A DNA stretch of 16,720 bases from Legionellales bacterium UBA5158 (GCA_002413665.1 DHXK01000077.1:1-16720), one strand, 5' to 3'; shown: positions 1 to 7,387, counted from the stretch's first letter. The notes: generated by a model from the letters alone, not told the origin. Numbers and translations: made by a program.

Positions 1-2
1 GG

Positions 3-251
3 ATGACACCACGAGAAATGAAGGTAGCTTATAACTGGCAGGAGGTTGCAAAAGCATTGCGCGAAATTCGTGAATTAGCTGAGTCATCACCTGAGACTAA
101 AAAAACAAAAGCTCAGCATTTGGCTCGTTTAGCAGAAATTTATGAGGTGTTAAGAGCTGCGAAAATGCCGAAATTAGAAGCGGTTCGTATGGCTTTAACC
201 AATGAAGCGAATCAGTTGGGTGGTGGTTTGGCTGCGCTTCCACCGGCTTGA
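3..251 (+). CDS. hypothetical small helical protein, possibly 5'-truncated
   Basis: An open frame of 82 codons begins two bases into the window and ends with TGA. The product is soluble, charged and probably all-helical (many Ala, Glu, Lys, Leu), with a Gly/Ala/Pro-rich tail ending LPPA. It has no signal peptide, membrane segment or Cys. I do not recognise the family. Because the window edge cuts directly upstream, I cannot tell whether the first ATG is the true start or an internal Met; an ATG five codons later is an alternative. The gene converges on rpoH, and a dyad lies between the two stops. Good codon texture and the clean terminator-like end argue that it is real. Confidence 0.5.
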   Translation: MTPREMKVAYNWQEVAKALREIRELAESSPETKKTKAQHLARLAEIYEVLRAAKMPKLEAVRMALTNEANQLGGGLAALPPA

Positions 252-257
252 TCAAAT

Positions 258-297
258 CTGACCTGTCATTTTCGTTTTGATGAGAAGGACAGGTCAG
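258..297. terminator. perfect 10-bp stem between convergent genes
   Basis: CTGACCTGTC (258-267) and GACAGGTCAG (288-297) are perfect inverted repeats around a 20-nt loop, 7 nt after the stop of the upstream small gene and 18 nt from the rpoH stop. Neither side has a proper T-tract, so a bidirectional terminator or RNA-stabilising hairpin is inferred from position and stem rather than from a full intrinsic-terminator signature. Confidence 0.45.
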
Positions 298-314
298 TGA
301 TGGAAATAAAATTT

Positions 315-1184
315 CTAGGCTGCTAACTCGTCTTCCATTGCTACTTTCAATTTCTGCATAGCTGTTTTTTCCAGCTGACGTATATTTTCTGCTGAAACAT
401 TATATTTATCGGCTAAATCTTGCAAAGTGGCTTTGTTGTCACTTAACCAACGAGCATTTAAAATTTCTTGGCTGCGCTCATCCAATTCGCTTAAGGCACT
501 ATAAAGTGCGGTATTAGATTGCTCTGACCAGTTAGTATTTTCATGTTCTGTAGCAGGATTATACCGATTATCTTCTAAAAAACCTGCTGGAATAAACGGT
601 AAATTATGCTCATCATCACTATCATCGTAACCGTCAAATGAAGCATCCGTCATGTTTAAACGCATTTCCATTTCGCGAACAGTTTCAGGTTTAACGTTAA
701 GATCTTTAGCCACATCATTAATTTCTTGATTGGTGAACCAGCCTAATCGTTTTTTCATGCTTCTTAGGTTAAAGAACAATTTTCGTTGAGCTTTGGTCGT
801 AGCAATTTTAACAATACGCCAATTGCGAAGAATAAATTCGTGGATCTCAGCTTTAATCCAATGCACAGCAAATGAAACTAATCTAACGCCCATCTCAGGA
901 TTAAAGCGTCTAACAGCCTTCATCAATCCAATATTCCCTTCTTGAATTAGGTCGTTCAGTGACAGCCCATACCCCATATAGCCTTTAGCAACTTTAATAA
1001 CATAACGTAAGTGCGGTAAAATTAGACCCTTAGCCGCACCTAAGTCGTTGCTTTTTTGAAGTTGTCTGGCTAAATCAAGCTCCTCTTGAGAGCTGAGTAG
1101 AGGAATTTGATTCGCATAGCTAATGTAAGCTTCTAAACTGCCTATAGGCAGTTGTATATTGATAGTTTGTAAGCTGCTAGTCAT
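315..1184 (-). CDS. rpoH: RNA polymerase heat-shock sigma factor (sigma-32)
   Basis: This 289-residue protein matches RpoH in length and layout. Region 1.2 is near the N-terminus. Region 2 (about residues 55-125) contains DLIQEGNIGLMKAV and RLVSFAVHWIKAEIHEFIL. The RpoH box TKAQRKLFFNLR follows, then region 3. C-terminal region 4 has LDERSQEIL and the helix-turn-helix LQDLADKYNVSAENIRQLEK. The RpoH box separates it from RpoD/RpoS. It directs core polymerase to chaperone and protease promoters during heat or protein-folding stress. The gene lies downstream of ftsYEX on the same strand, as in enterobacteria, but with two unrelated genes in between. Its start is ATG with a weak CAGGG about 10 nt upstream. 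A perfect CIRCE operator starts 59 bp upstream of the start codon, suggesting HrcA control. The 5' mRNA thermosensor known from E. coli cannot be judged by eye. Confidence 0.97.
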   Translation of the reverse strand: MTSSLQTINIQLPIGSLEAYISYANQIPLLSSQEELDLARQLQKSNDLGAAKGLILPHLRYVIKVAKGYMGYGLSLNDLIQEGNIGLMKAVRRFNPEMGVRLVSFAVHWIKAEIHEFILRNWRIVKIATTKAQRKLFFNLRSMKKRLGWFTNQEINDVAKDLNVKPETVREMEMRLNMTDASFDGYDDSDDEHNLPFIPAGFLEDNRYNPATEHENTNWSEQSNTALYSALSELDERSQEILNARWLSDNKATLQDLADKYNVSAENIRQLEKTAMQKLKVAMEDELAA

Positions 1185-1242
1185 TGTTTATGCCCTGAAA
1201 TGATATATTTTTGCACAAATTAAATATGAGTAACTCGTTATA

Positions 1243-1269
1243 TTAGCACTCTTTTATGGAGAGTGCTAA
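1243..1269. promoter_or_regulatory. CIRCE operator (HrcA binding site)
   Basis: TTAGCACTC (1243-1251), a 9-bp spacer, then GAGTGCTAA (1261-1269) match the CIRCE consensus TTAGCACTC-N9-GAGTGCTAA at all 18 arm positions. CIRCE is bound by the heat-shock repressor HrcA. The site lies in the divergent region between rpoH (minus) and the Lys/His-rich exported protein gene (plus). A TATAAC hexamer reads on the minus strand from 1242 to 1237, directly abutting the operator, which would suit repression of rpoH. No hrcA gene is in this window. Confidence 0.92.
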
Positions 1270-1311
1270 TGCCTCTATTGTAAAAAAGATCGCCATCTTT
1301 AAGTAGTCTGA

Positions 1312-1317
1312 TATACT
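1312..1317 (+). promoter_or_regulatory. candidate -10 box for the Lys/His-rich protein gene
   Basis: TATACT lies 32 nt before the ATG of the next gene, with a good AGGAGG ribosome site at 1335-1340. No convincing -35 hexamer is found 16-18 bp upstream, so this is a weak call. Confidence 0.3.
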
Positions 1318-1349
1318 TGTTGAGTGTCTAACCAAGGAGGATTACACAA

Positions 1350-1793
1350 ATGTTTAAAAAATTAATGATCACCGCCGGCGTTGTTATGGCTCTCAGTATA
1401 CCCTGCTTAGCTAGTGCTGATGACAGCATGGCTATGTCTCAAGATAAACCGGCTATGCAAGCTGATCAAGATAAAATGAAAGCTGATCATGAGACGATGA
1501 AGCAAGATCGTGAAAAAATGCACGCCGATAAAAAAGCTATGCATGAAGCAAAGAAAGCAAAGCATGATGAAGCAAAGAAAGCAAAGCATGATGCAATGAA
1601 AGCTAAGCATGATGCAAAGAAAGCTAAGCATGACGAAGCAATGAAAGCTAAGCATGAAGCAAGGCAAGCTAAGCATGACGCAATGAAAGCTAAGCATGAA
1701 GAAATGAAAGCTAACCATGATGCAATGGAAGCTAAACATGATGAAATGAAAGATGCGAGCAAAGCTGCTGAAACTCCACCTGCTGCTCAATAA
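1350..1793 (+). CDS. exported Lys/His/Met heptad-repeat protein
   Basis: The 147-residue product starts with a typical Sec signal peptide: a KK n-region, a hydrophobic core, and LASA then Asp-Asp, with predicted cleavage after Ala23. The only Cys is in the signal, and no lipobox is visible. The mature part is extremely biased (Lys, His, Ala, Met, Asp, Glu). From about residue 65 to 133 it is a tandem repeat with a KH pair every 7 residues, twice every 8, usually as KAKHDAM or KAKHEEM. This would form a long amphipathic helix or coiled coil with a stripe of His. It ends in a short Ala/Pro tail. Function unknown. Regular His and Met in the periplasm suggest metal binding (Cu, Ni, Zn) or binding of a polyanion, by composition only. 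The start is fixed by AGGAGG nine nt upstream. It is divergent from rpoH with CIRCE between them, so stress control is possible. Confidence 0.82.
   Translation: MFKKLMITAGVVMALSIPCLASADDSMAMSQDKPAMQADQDKMKADHETMKQDREKMHADKKAMHEAKKAKHDEAKKAKHDAMKAKHDAKKAKHDEAMKAKHEARQAKHDAMKAKHEEMKANHDAMEAKHDEMKDASKAAETPPAAQ
1542..1754 (+). repeat. in-frame 21-nt tandem repeats encoding KH heptads
   Basis: Units of about 21 nt (core AAAGCTAAGCATGA) recur roughly ten times, with two 24-nt units. They encode the heptads KAKHDxM. Units near the centre are the most alike at DNA level, and the outer ones have diverged. Such an array can expand or contract by recombination without breaking the frame. Confidence 0.8.
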
Positions 1794-1860
1794 AAGTTTG
1801 ACGAAAGATATAATAGTTAAATTCTAATTGATGTCTTTTTCAAAACAGAAAGAATGATTT

Positions 1861-1885
1861 TTCCCCTGTGCTTGTTGCGGGGGAA
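1861..1885. terminator. GC-rich hairpin between convergent genes
   Basis: TTCCCC (1861-1866) pairs with GGGGAA (1880-1885). The position between the convergent Lys/His-rich gene and the RCC1-like gene suggests a terminator, but there is no T-tract on either downstream side, so confidence is low. Confidence 0.3.
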
Positions 1886-1930
1886 GGTTAATCAAAGCGG
1901 TCTAATTATCTGAAGTTTGGCTTTTTAGAT

Positions 1931-2800
1931 CTATGTTCTGAGTTTTTCCTCATTGCATAGCTGCCTCTTAGTGGCAAGATGCGCAAGAGGAAATAGACTC
2001 TGAGAACATTGTAATGTAAGTGCCTTTGTTTTCAACTTCAATAAACTTTGATAGGCCGGGTCATTGATGAGTAAGTTAGTAAACTCTAATTTCACATGTT
2101 CAGTAATGTAGTCAAAATTACTTTTAAATTCTAAACCCAAAAATCGTTTTGTCCCACACCCAAAAATGTTTCCTTGGTCTGTTACAAATAAAGAAATAAT
2201 CCCGAATAATTCTGATTCGGTTTCACAAGAAATATGCAGCGAAGCTAAAGCATTTACTTCTTGAGTTCCGACTATTTTTGTAGAAAATCCGAGGGCCGTG
2301 AAAGTTGCTTCATGGTAGCCGTAGAAAAAAACTTTTCCAGAGCATGATAAAAATAAATGCGCATCTATGTTAGAGGGCATAATTATTTGTGAGTAAAAAA
2401 CCTCGGAATTCATCCTGATAAAGTTCGTTAATGGAATTATTATTTAGGTTGGGTTGACAAAGTGCTGACGTATTAGAATGGGTGATAGTATGAAAGCTGT
2501 AAGTGTGACGGCCGGCTACTAACATTTCACCATCGGGTGTTAAAAAAAGGTTCTTCCATTGCGTAAAATAATAAATATATTTGCACGATTTGTCTCAATA
2601 CGATTTACCGCTAAGTAATTCTTCAGGCGTTCATCAATTTCATTTTGTATTTCAGTGTTTTTAAGAAAGTAAGAAGTGGTGTTTGCTAATCGAATAAATT
2701 CTGCGTCGGTAAGATAGCTGTAGATTTTGTCTGTCAGAATGTCATCAGGAATTTTTTTTAAAAGATTTTTTTCTTTTGATTCAGGAGTACGACTATCCAT
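1931..2800 (-). pseudogene. F-box / RCC1-repeat protein, two frameshifts
   Basis: Two open frames, 2800-2540 (86 codons) and 2413-1931 (160 codons), and the stretch between them look like one gene. The first frame has an F-box-like segment (about residues 11-60): KIPDDILTDKIYSYLTDAEF, then LANTTSYFLKN. It stops at TAA just after an A7 run (plus 2542-2548). Adding one base there continues the frame as FFLTPDGEMLVAGRH, an RCC1-type blade. Removing one base from the A6 run at 2395-2400 then joins the second frame, which holds LFLSCSGKVFFYG and SLFVTDQGNIFGCG, two more RCC1-like motifs. The changes cancel, giving about 289 residues. F-box proteins recruit host SCF ubiquitin ligases; RCC1 propellers act on Ran-type GTPases or other partners. 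Together they suggest a secreted effector. The gene starts 10 nt after ftsX without a clear ribosome site. It may be a decaying gene, a gene rescued by polymerase slippage, or a sequence error. Confidence 0.72.
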
Positions 2801-2810
2801 GTTAAAGCAT

Positions 2811-3752
2811 TTAAACTCGTCGGCTCAGTAAATAACGAGTGGCTGCAAGCCATGATCCTAACCATCCTAATGCAACACTGCAAAGTAAGAGTAACAAAGT
2901 ATCTATTGGATTTAACCCCATAATTTGAAAGGTACTATTGTATAGACTAATTAAATGCTGAATAGGACTTTTTAACCACAGTAAAAATAAGTCCACCAAT
3001 TGCCAGGCAATAATTCCGCCCAATAAACCATAAATCATTCCAGCATATAAAAAAGGTCTACGTATAAATGCTCGCGTTCCACCAATTAATTTTATGATAT
3101 CAATTTCTTTTTGATGGGTCTGAGTGGCGGAACGTATGCAATTATTCACGATCAACAATACTGCCATTCCTAAAAATAAAGCTAATGCGTAAGTCATACG
3201 GTGAGCCAAAGTGAGAAGCGCAAATAATCGTTCTATCCACGAACTATCTAGCTGTACTGCAGCTACTTCAGGAAGTTGCTTTAACGTGTCGCTCAGTGCA
3301 GATAATGCAGCAGGTGTTTGCTGATCTGATGTGGGCACAATTACAACTGCCCAAGGTAGTGGGTTATTCTGAAGTTCAGTAAGCATATCGCTCACACCAG
3401 ATTGTTGTTGCAATTCTTCTAATCCTGCGGTGGGAGAGATAGTGCGTGCGCTTGCGATAAGATTATTATCGTTAAGTTTTTTTAGAAGTACAGCTGCTTG
3501 TGAGGCGTTCACATCGGGTTTTAGATAAAGCGTTATTTGTGTATTCTGTTCTAGTTTTTGACCGAGTACATCGACATTTTTTAGTAATACAAATAATGCC
3601 ACCGGTAAAGCAAGCGTGATGCCAATCACCAAACAAGTGATGAAAGTGGCGATAGGTGCTCGGCTCAATTGGCCTAAGCTGTTAAGGCCGGCTTGTATAT
3701 GTCGAAGCCCATAACCAATAATAGAGCTACGCTGTTGCAAGTTCTGCTTCAA
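2811..3752 (-). CDS. ftsX: cell-division ABC transporter permease FtsX
   Basis: The 313-residue protein has the FtsX layout: a short cytoplasmic N-terminus, a first membrane span (ATFITCLVIGITLALPVALF), a periplasmic domain of about 130 residues starting NTQITLYLKPDVNASQAAVL, and then three spans near the C-terminus (around ALALFLGMAVLLIVNNCI, PFLYAGMIYGLLGGIIAW and DTLLLLLCSVALGW). FtsEX sits at the septum and controls peptidoglycan hydrolases through the periplasmic domain. The start is TTG at 3752, overlapping ftsE by 26 nt. An AAGGA seven nt upstream supports it, and no ATG lies before the first span. Partner of the adjacent FtsE; third gene of ftsYEX. Confidence 0.94.
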   Translation of the reverse strand: MKQNLQQRSSIIGYGLRHIQAGLNSLGQLSRAPIATFITCLVIGITLALPVALFVLLKNVDVLGQKLEQNTQITLYLKPDVNASQAAVLLKKLNDNNLIASARTISPTAGLEELQQQSGVSDMLTELQNNPLPWAVVIVPTSDQQTPAALSALSDTLKQLPEVAAVQLDSSWIERLFALLTLAHRMTYALALFLGMAVLLIVNNCIRSATQTHQKEIDIIKLIGGTRAFIRRPFLYAGMIYGLLGGIIAWQLVDLFLLWLKSPIQHLISLYNSTFQIMGLNPIDTLLLLLCSVALGWLGSWLAATRYLLSRRV

Positions 3753-4398
3753 TTAATTTTCCTTCTGCTAATATCAATTGCCTGTGGCCAAAACGACGGA
3801 CCAACTCTAGGTCATGGCTGGCGATGATGATTGTCATTCCTAAACGATTGAATTGTTCAAACAAACACATAATTTCATTAGCTAGGTGGGGATCGAGATT
3901 ACCAGTAGGCTCATCCGCAAGCAAGAGGGCGGGTTTGTTGATGATGGCTCGTGCAATAGCGATACGTTGTTGTTCCCCTCCCGATAGCTCGTATGGAAAC
4001 CGATTTTCATGTTTTGCTAAACAAACTTTGGCAAGAACCGCGCGCACTCGGCTACTAATTTCTTTGTAAGAGTAGCCTGCCACCACAAGAGGTAAGGCTA
4101 CATTATCAAATACTGATTTATTCATAAGCAAATTGGGAGTTTGTAAAATGATACCAATTTGTCGTCGTAAATAGGGTATGCGTCTAGTTGAAATAGTTTT
4201 TAAATTTTGTTTCGCGACTATGAGTTGTCCATCGCTAATGGGTTCGATGGCGGCTAACAATTTTAGCAAAGTACTTTTGCCCGCGCCTGAATGCCCCGTT
4301 AAAAAAACAAATTCTCCGGCAGCAATTTTTAAGCAAACGTTATCTAAAGCTAGATGTCCATTGGGATAATGTTTACTAACACGATGCAATTCAATCAT
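3727..4398 (-). CDS. ftsE: cell-division ATP-binding protein FtsE
   Basis: An ABC ATPase with all motifs: Walker A GHSGAGKST (residues 35-43), Q-loop IILQTPNLL, signature LSGGEQQR, Walker B LLLADEPTGNLD and switch His in ASHDLE. It powers the FtsEX complex at the divisome. I chose the ATG at 4398 (MIELHRV), giving 223 residues, the usual FtsE length. An in-frame ATG at 4461 would add 21 residues inside ftsY that have no counterpart in the family. The chosen start overlaps the end of ftsY by 8 nt, consistent with translational coupling. Confidence 0.96.
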   Translation of the reverse strand: MIELHRVSKHYPNGHLALDNVCLKIAAGEFVFLTGHSGAGKSTLLKLLAAIEPISDGQLIVAKQNLKTISTRRIPYLRRQIGIILQTPNLLMNKSVFDNVALPLVVAGYSYKEISSRVRAVLAKVCLAKHENRFPYELSGGEQQRIAIARAIINKPALLLADEPTGNLDPHLANEIMCLFEQFNRLGMTIIIASHDLELVRRFGHRQLILAEGKLIEAELATA

Positions 4399-5416
4399 TG
4401 TTTTCCGCCGTTTCAAAGAGAGCTTCAACAAATTCATCGGCATTAAAGGGGCGTAAATCATCTATCCCTTCACCGACGCCTATGTAGCGTATGGGCAATT
4501 TCATTTGCTTTGCAATGGCAAAAATAATGCCGCCCTTCGCAGTTCCATCTAACTTTGTGATCGCTAAACCCGTCAGTCCAATTGCTTGATGAAACTGTTG
4601 AGCCTGGTTTAGCGCATTTTGACCTACACTTGCATCTAATACTAATAATGTTTCGTGAGGTGCGCTGGGATCTAATTTGGTGATGACACGTTTAACTTTC
4701 TTTAGTTCTTCTATCAAATTTGTTTGGGTATGTAAACGTCCAGCTGTGTCTGCAATTAATACATCGACTCCACGAGCTTTGGCCGAATCTAGAGCATCAT
4801 AAATAACGGCAGCGGTATCAGAGCCAGGCTGCTGTGCGATAACGGGAATTTGATTGCGCTCACCCCAGACTTGTAGTTGTTCAATGGCGGCAGCTCGAAA
4901 GGTATCACCTGCTGCAAGAATGACGGTTTTTCCGTTAGTTTGTAAGCTTTTTGCTAATTTACCGATAGTAGTCGTTTTGCCTGAGCCATTAATCCCTACG
5001 ACTAAAATGACAAAAGGCTTTTGGGTTTCTGTGATAGTCATTGGAATTTGACATGGACGTAGAATATCTTTCATATCTTGTTGTAAGCTTCGCAAAGCAG
5101 CTGTAGGGTCTGCTAATTCTTTGCGCGCTAACTTCTGGGTGAGGCTTTGAATCAGTTGTTGAGTCGCTTCAACGCCGACATCTGCTGTGAGCAATTGTGT
5201 TTCAATTAACTCTAGAATATCGGTATCCAGCATTTTTTCGCCGAGAAAAAGGATCCCAATGCCGCTGGCAAAAACCGATCGGGTTTTTGTTAAACCTTGT
5301 TTTAAACGTTTAAAAATTCCTTTTTTTTCAGTGGGGGTGTCAAGAGTAGTAGGTTCTATAGATTTATCAGGAGTTGTCGGTTCTATAGGTTTATTACGTT
5401 TTAAAAAATTAAACAT
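4391..5416 (-). CDS. ftsY: signal recognition particle receptor FtsY
   Basis: SRP-type GTPase with an NG domain. The N domain is a four-helix bundle (about residues 40-125). The G domain has G1 GINGSGKT (141-148), DTFRAAAIEQL, DTAGRLHTQ and TKLDGTAKGG, and the C-terminal GEGIDDLRPF is typical of FtsY. It docks ribosome-SRP complexes at the inner membrane. At 341 residues it has only a short acidic/Pro-Thr N-terminal extension instead of the long A domain of E. coli; that extension carries a doubled IEPTT segment. I chose the ATG at 5416 (MFNFLK), with TTGGAT upstream; an in-frame TTG at 5428 is possible but weaker. First gene of ftsYEX. Confidence 0.96.
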   Translation of the reverse strand: MFNFLKRNKPIEPTTPDKSIEPTTLDTPTEKKGIFKRLKQGLTKTRSVFASGIGILFLGEKMLDTDILELIETQLLTADVGVEATQQLIQSLTQKLARKELADPTAALRSLQQDMKDILRPCQIPMTITETQKPFVILVVGINGSGKTTTIGKLAKSLQTNGKTVILAAGDTFRAAAIEQLQVWGERNQIPVIAQQPGSDTAAVIYDALDSAKARGVDVLIADTAGRLHTQTNLIEELKKVKRVITKLDPSAPHETLLVLDASVGQNALNQAQQFHQAIGLTGLAITKLDGTAKGGIIFAIAKQMKLPIRYIGVGEGIDDLRPFNADEFVEALFETAENND

Positions 5417-5474
5417 TTGTATATCCAATTAAACTTCATTTGGGTAAATAGTAACACACGCTTTTGTGAGGGTG

Positions 5475-5480
5475 TATAAT
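5475..5480 (+). promoter_or_regulatory. -10 box upstream of rsmD
   Basis: A perfect TATAAT lies 57 nt before the rsmD start in the divergent ftsY/rsmD region. The expected -35 region (around 5452-5457) reads TAACAC and is poor, so the promoter is plausible but incomplete. Confidence 0.4.
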
Positions 5481-5537
5481 AGCCGCGACTATTTTCTTTT
5501 TTTGCTGCTGGTTTCATCAGAATTTCCGGAGACACAC

Positions 5538-6104
5538 ATGGCCCAAGGCCAAATCAGAATCATAGGCGGCATGTGGCGCGGCCGCAAATTAAAGGTGCCC
5601 GACCTCCCCGGGTTGCGTCCCACCACAGATCAAATCCGTGAAACTTTGTTCAATTGGTTACAAATGATCATACCTGGCGCACATTGTCTGGATCTATTTA
5701 CAGGTAGTGGAGCATTAGGTTTTGAGGCTTTATCTCGAGGTGCAGATCAGGTAGTTATGATTGATCAGTCACCTATTGTTGTTGCGACAGTGCGCGAGCA
5801 GTTAAATTTATTCAAAGCTTCGAATGCGGAAATTTATCAAGCAAAGGTTCCTGAGGGAATAAAAGTTCCAGCCCGTCCTTTTGATGTTGTTTTTCTTGAC
5901 CCGCCATTCCAGACAAGCTTATTGTTCCCTTGTTGTTTTTATCTCGAAGAAAATGCTTTTTTAGCGAAGAATGCCTACATTTATTTAGAATCTAATGAAG
6001 CGATTAGCCAAACAGATTTACCCAACAATTGGACATTATTAAAAAGTAAAAAAACCGGCCTAGTGTCATATCATTTAGCGCAGCGAAACATTGAAGGACA
6101 ATAA
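5538..6104 (+). CDS. rsmD: 16S rRNA (guanine966-N2)-methyltransferase RsmD
   Basis: The 188-residue product has the RsmD hallmarks: N-terminal IRIIGGMWRGRKLKVP and LRPTTDQIRETLFNWL, SAM-binding motif I LDLFTGSGALGFEALSRGA (51-69), and the catalytic DPPF motif (121-124). It methylates G966 of 16S rRNA in the assembled 30S subunit. The ATG at 5538 is set by GGAG six nt upstream and gives the family's usual length. An upstream in-frame GTG at 5466 would add a 24-residue non-conserved tail and overlap the promoter. Divergent from ftsY, as in E. coli, and followed after 2 nt by trpS. Confidence 0.95.
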   Translation: MAQGQIRIIGGMWRGRKLKVPDLPGLRPTTDQIRETLFNWLQMIIPGAHCLDLFTGSGALGFEALSRGADQVVMIDQSPIVVATVREQLNLFKASNAEIYQAKVPEGIKVPARPFDVVFLDPPFQTSLLFPCCFYLEENAFLAKNAYIYLESNEAISQTDLPNNWTLLKSKKTGLVSYHLAQRNIEGQ

Positions 6105-6106
6105 AA

Positions 6107-7174
6107 ATGCAAAATATAAAGCCTCGATTATTAACCGGAGATACTCCTACAGGACGTTTACACTTAGGTCATTGGGTAGGTTCGATTGAAAATCGAATTG
6201 CTTTACAAGATGATTATGATTGTTATTTTATTATTGCTAACGTGCATGCGTTTACCACGCGTATGGATAAGCCTGATGAAATTCGTCAGAGTGTTTTAGA
6301 TATTGCAACGGATTATTTAGCAGCTGGTATTGATCCTGCGCGTAGTACGATGTTCATTCAATCAGAAATTCCTGCCATTGCAGAATTAACTTTTTTCTTT
6401 AGCATGTTATTACCTTATGCGCGAGTGATGCGTAATCCTACCATCAAAGATGAAATTCGTGACAAGGGATTAGGTGAGAATTATCCATTCGGATTTTTAT
6501 TATATGCTGTGGGTCAAACCGCAGATATTTTAGCGTTTCGTCCAGAAATCGTTCCCGTGGGCGAAGATCAAATTCCACATATAGAAATGACGCGCGAAGT
6601 CGCCAGACGTTTTGATCAACTGTATTGCGGAGTTAATTCCCACACTGAAGATCAAGATTATGTAAAACAGGGAGGATTATTTCCTGTCGTCGATGTGAAA
6701 TTAGGTCGCACAAAAAGATTAGTTGGAATCGGTGCGCCCAGCGCCGAAGGTAATTTACTAAAGATGTCAAAATCTTTAAATAATGCCATTTTTTTAAGTG
6801 ATGATGCGGATGCGATTAAACGTAAAGTCATGTCTATGTACACTGATCCAAAACGACTGAAAGCAAGTGATCCTGGTACAGTAGAAAATAACCCGTTATG
6901 GATTTTTCATGATACGTTTAACGACGATAAAAAATGGGTTGAAGAGACTAAGCAACGTTATCGTGATGGAACAGTTGGTGATGTGGAATGTAAAAAAATG
7001 TTGATTGATGTTTTGGTTAATTTAATTGAGCCTATACGTCTACGCCGTTTAGTCTTTGAAAAAGATCCTCAACAAGTTTTAGCTATTTTAAAAGAAGGGT
7101 GTGATAAGGCAAATACAGTTGCGCAGGAAACATTGCGTTTAGCTAAGAAAGCGATGAAGCAAGATTATTTTTAA
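6107..7174 (+). CDS. trpS: tryptophanyl-tRNA synthetase
   Basis: Class I aminoacyl-tRNA synthetase of 355 residues that charges tRNA-Trp. The HIGH-type motif is HLGH (19-22) within TPTGRLHLGHWVG, and the KMSKS motif is at 219-223. PVGEDQIPHIEMTREVARRF is characteristic of bacterial TrpS. It is about 20 residues longer than the E. coli enzyme, mostly around the loop before KMSKS (KRLVGIGAPSAEG). It starts 2 nt after the rsmD stop with AGGA upstream, so the two are probably cotranscribed. Confidence 0.96.
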   Translation: MQNIKPRLLTGDTPTGRLHLGHWVGSIENRIALQDDYDCYFIIANVHAFTTRMDKPDEIRQSVLDIATDYLAAGIDPARSTMFIQSEIPAIAELTFFFSMLLPYARVMRNPTIKDEIRDKGLGENYPFGFLLYAVGQTADILAFRPEIVPVGEDQIPHIEMTREVARRFDQLYCGVNSHTEDQDYVKQGGLFPVVDVKLGRTKRLVGIGAPSAEGNLLKMSKSLNNAIFLSDDADAIKRKVMSMYTDPKRLKASDPGTVENNPLWIFHDTFNDDKKWVEETKQRYRDGTVGDVECKKMLIDVLVNLIEPIRLRRLVFEKDPQQVLAILKEGCDKANTVAQETLRLAKKAMKQDYF

Positions 7175-7205
7175 AAATACGAAGGATTACATCCAGTCTT
7201 TTCGC

Positions 7206-7228
7206 CTTTCTCTCACGCAAGGGAGAAG
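7206..7228. terminator. imperfect hairpin after trpS
   Basis: A pyrimidine arm (7206-7214) pairs with GGGAGAAG (7221-7228) around a 6-nt loop, with one bulge. It lies 32 nt after the trpS stop. No T-run follows, so it is only a possible terminator or processing hairpin. Confidence 0.25.
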
Positions 7229-7347
7229 CAAATCATGAATGTGCTTGCATTGGCTTTATCTTTATATTCAAGGAGTTAGGTCGCTCATTTTTATTTGCAT
7301 GCGGGAAGTCTCTTTTCAACTTGTGCGACTTATAAAATGCTTAAATA

Positions 7348-7356
7348 TGGTATAAT
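7348..7356 (+). promoter_or_regulatory. extended -10 promoter
   Basis: TGG followed by TATAAT gives a perfect extended -10 element (TGnTATAAT) 31 nt before the next start codon. There is no good -35, which extended -10 promoters do not require. Confidence 0.55.
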
Positions 7357-7387
7357 GGTGTTTCTTTATTAGCCGAGGATAATCCTG

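Noticed and set aside
1542..1754. Tandem repeats as a possible CRISPR array
   Set aside because: Units are contiguous and coding, with no spacers between them.
1407..1790. Two long minus-strand frames opposite the His-rich repeat gene
   Set aside because: They are low-complexity mirror frames of the 21-nt repeats (Ser/Phe/Cys-rich), without ribosome sites; the plus frame has a signal peptide and AGGAGG.
5466..5537. GTG at 5466 as the rsmD start
   Set aside because: It overlaps the -10 box and adds a non-conserved stretch; the ATG at 5538 has GGAG and the family's length.
7175..7347. A tRNA or small RNA gene after trpS
   Set aside because: The only structure is a bulged 8-bp hairpin; no cloverleaf, CCA end or T-loop consensus is visible.
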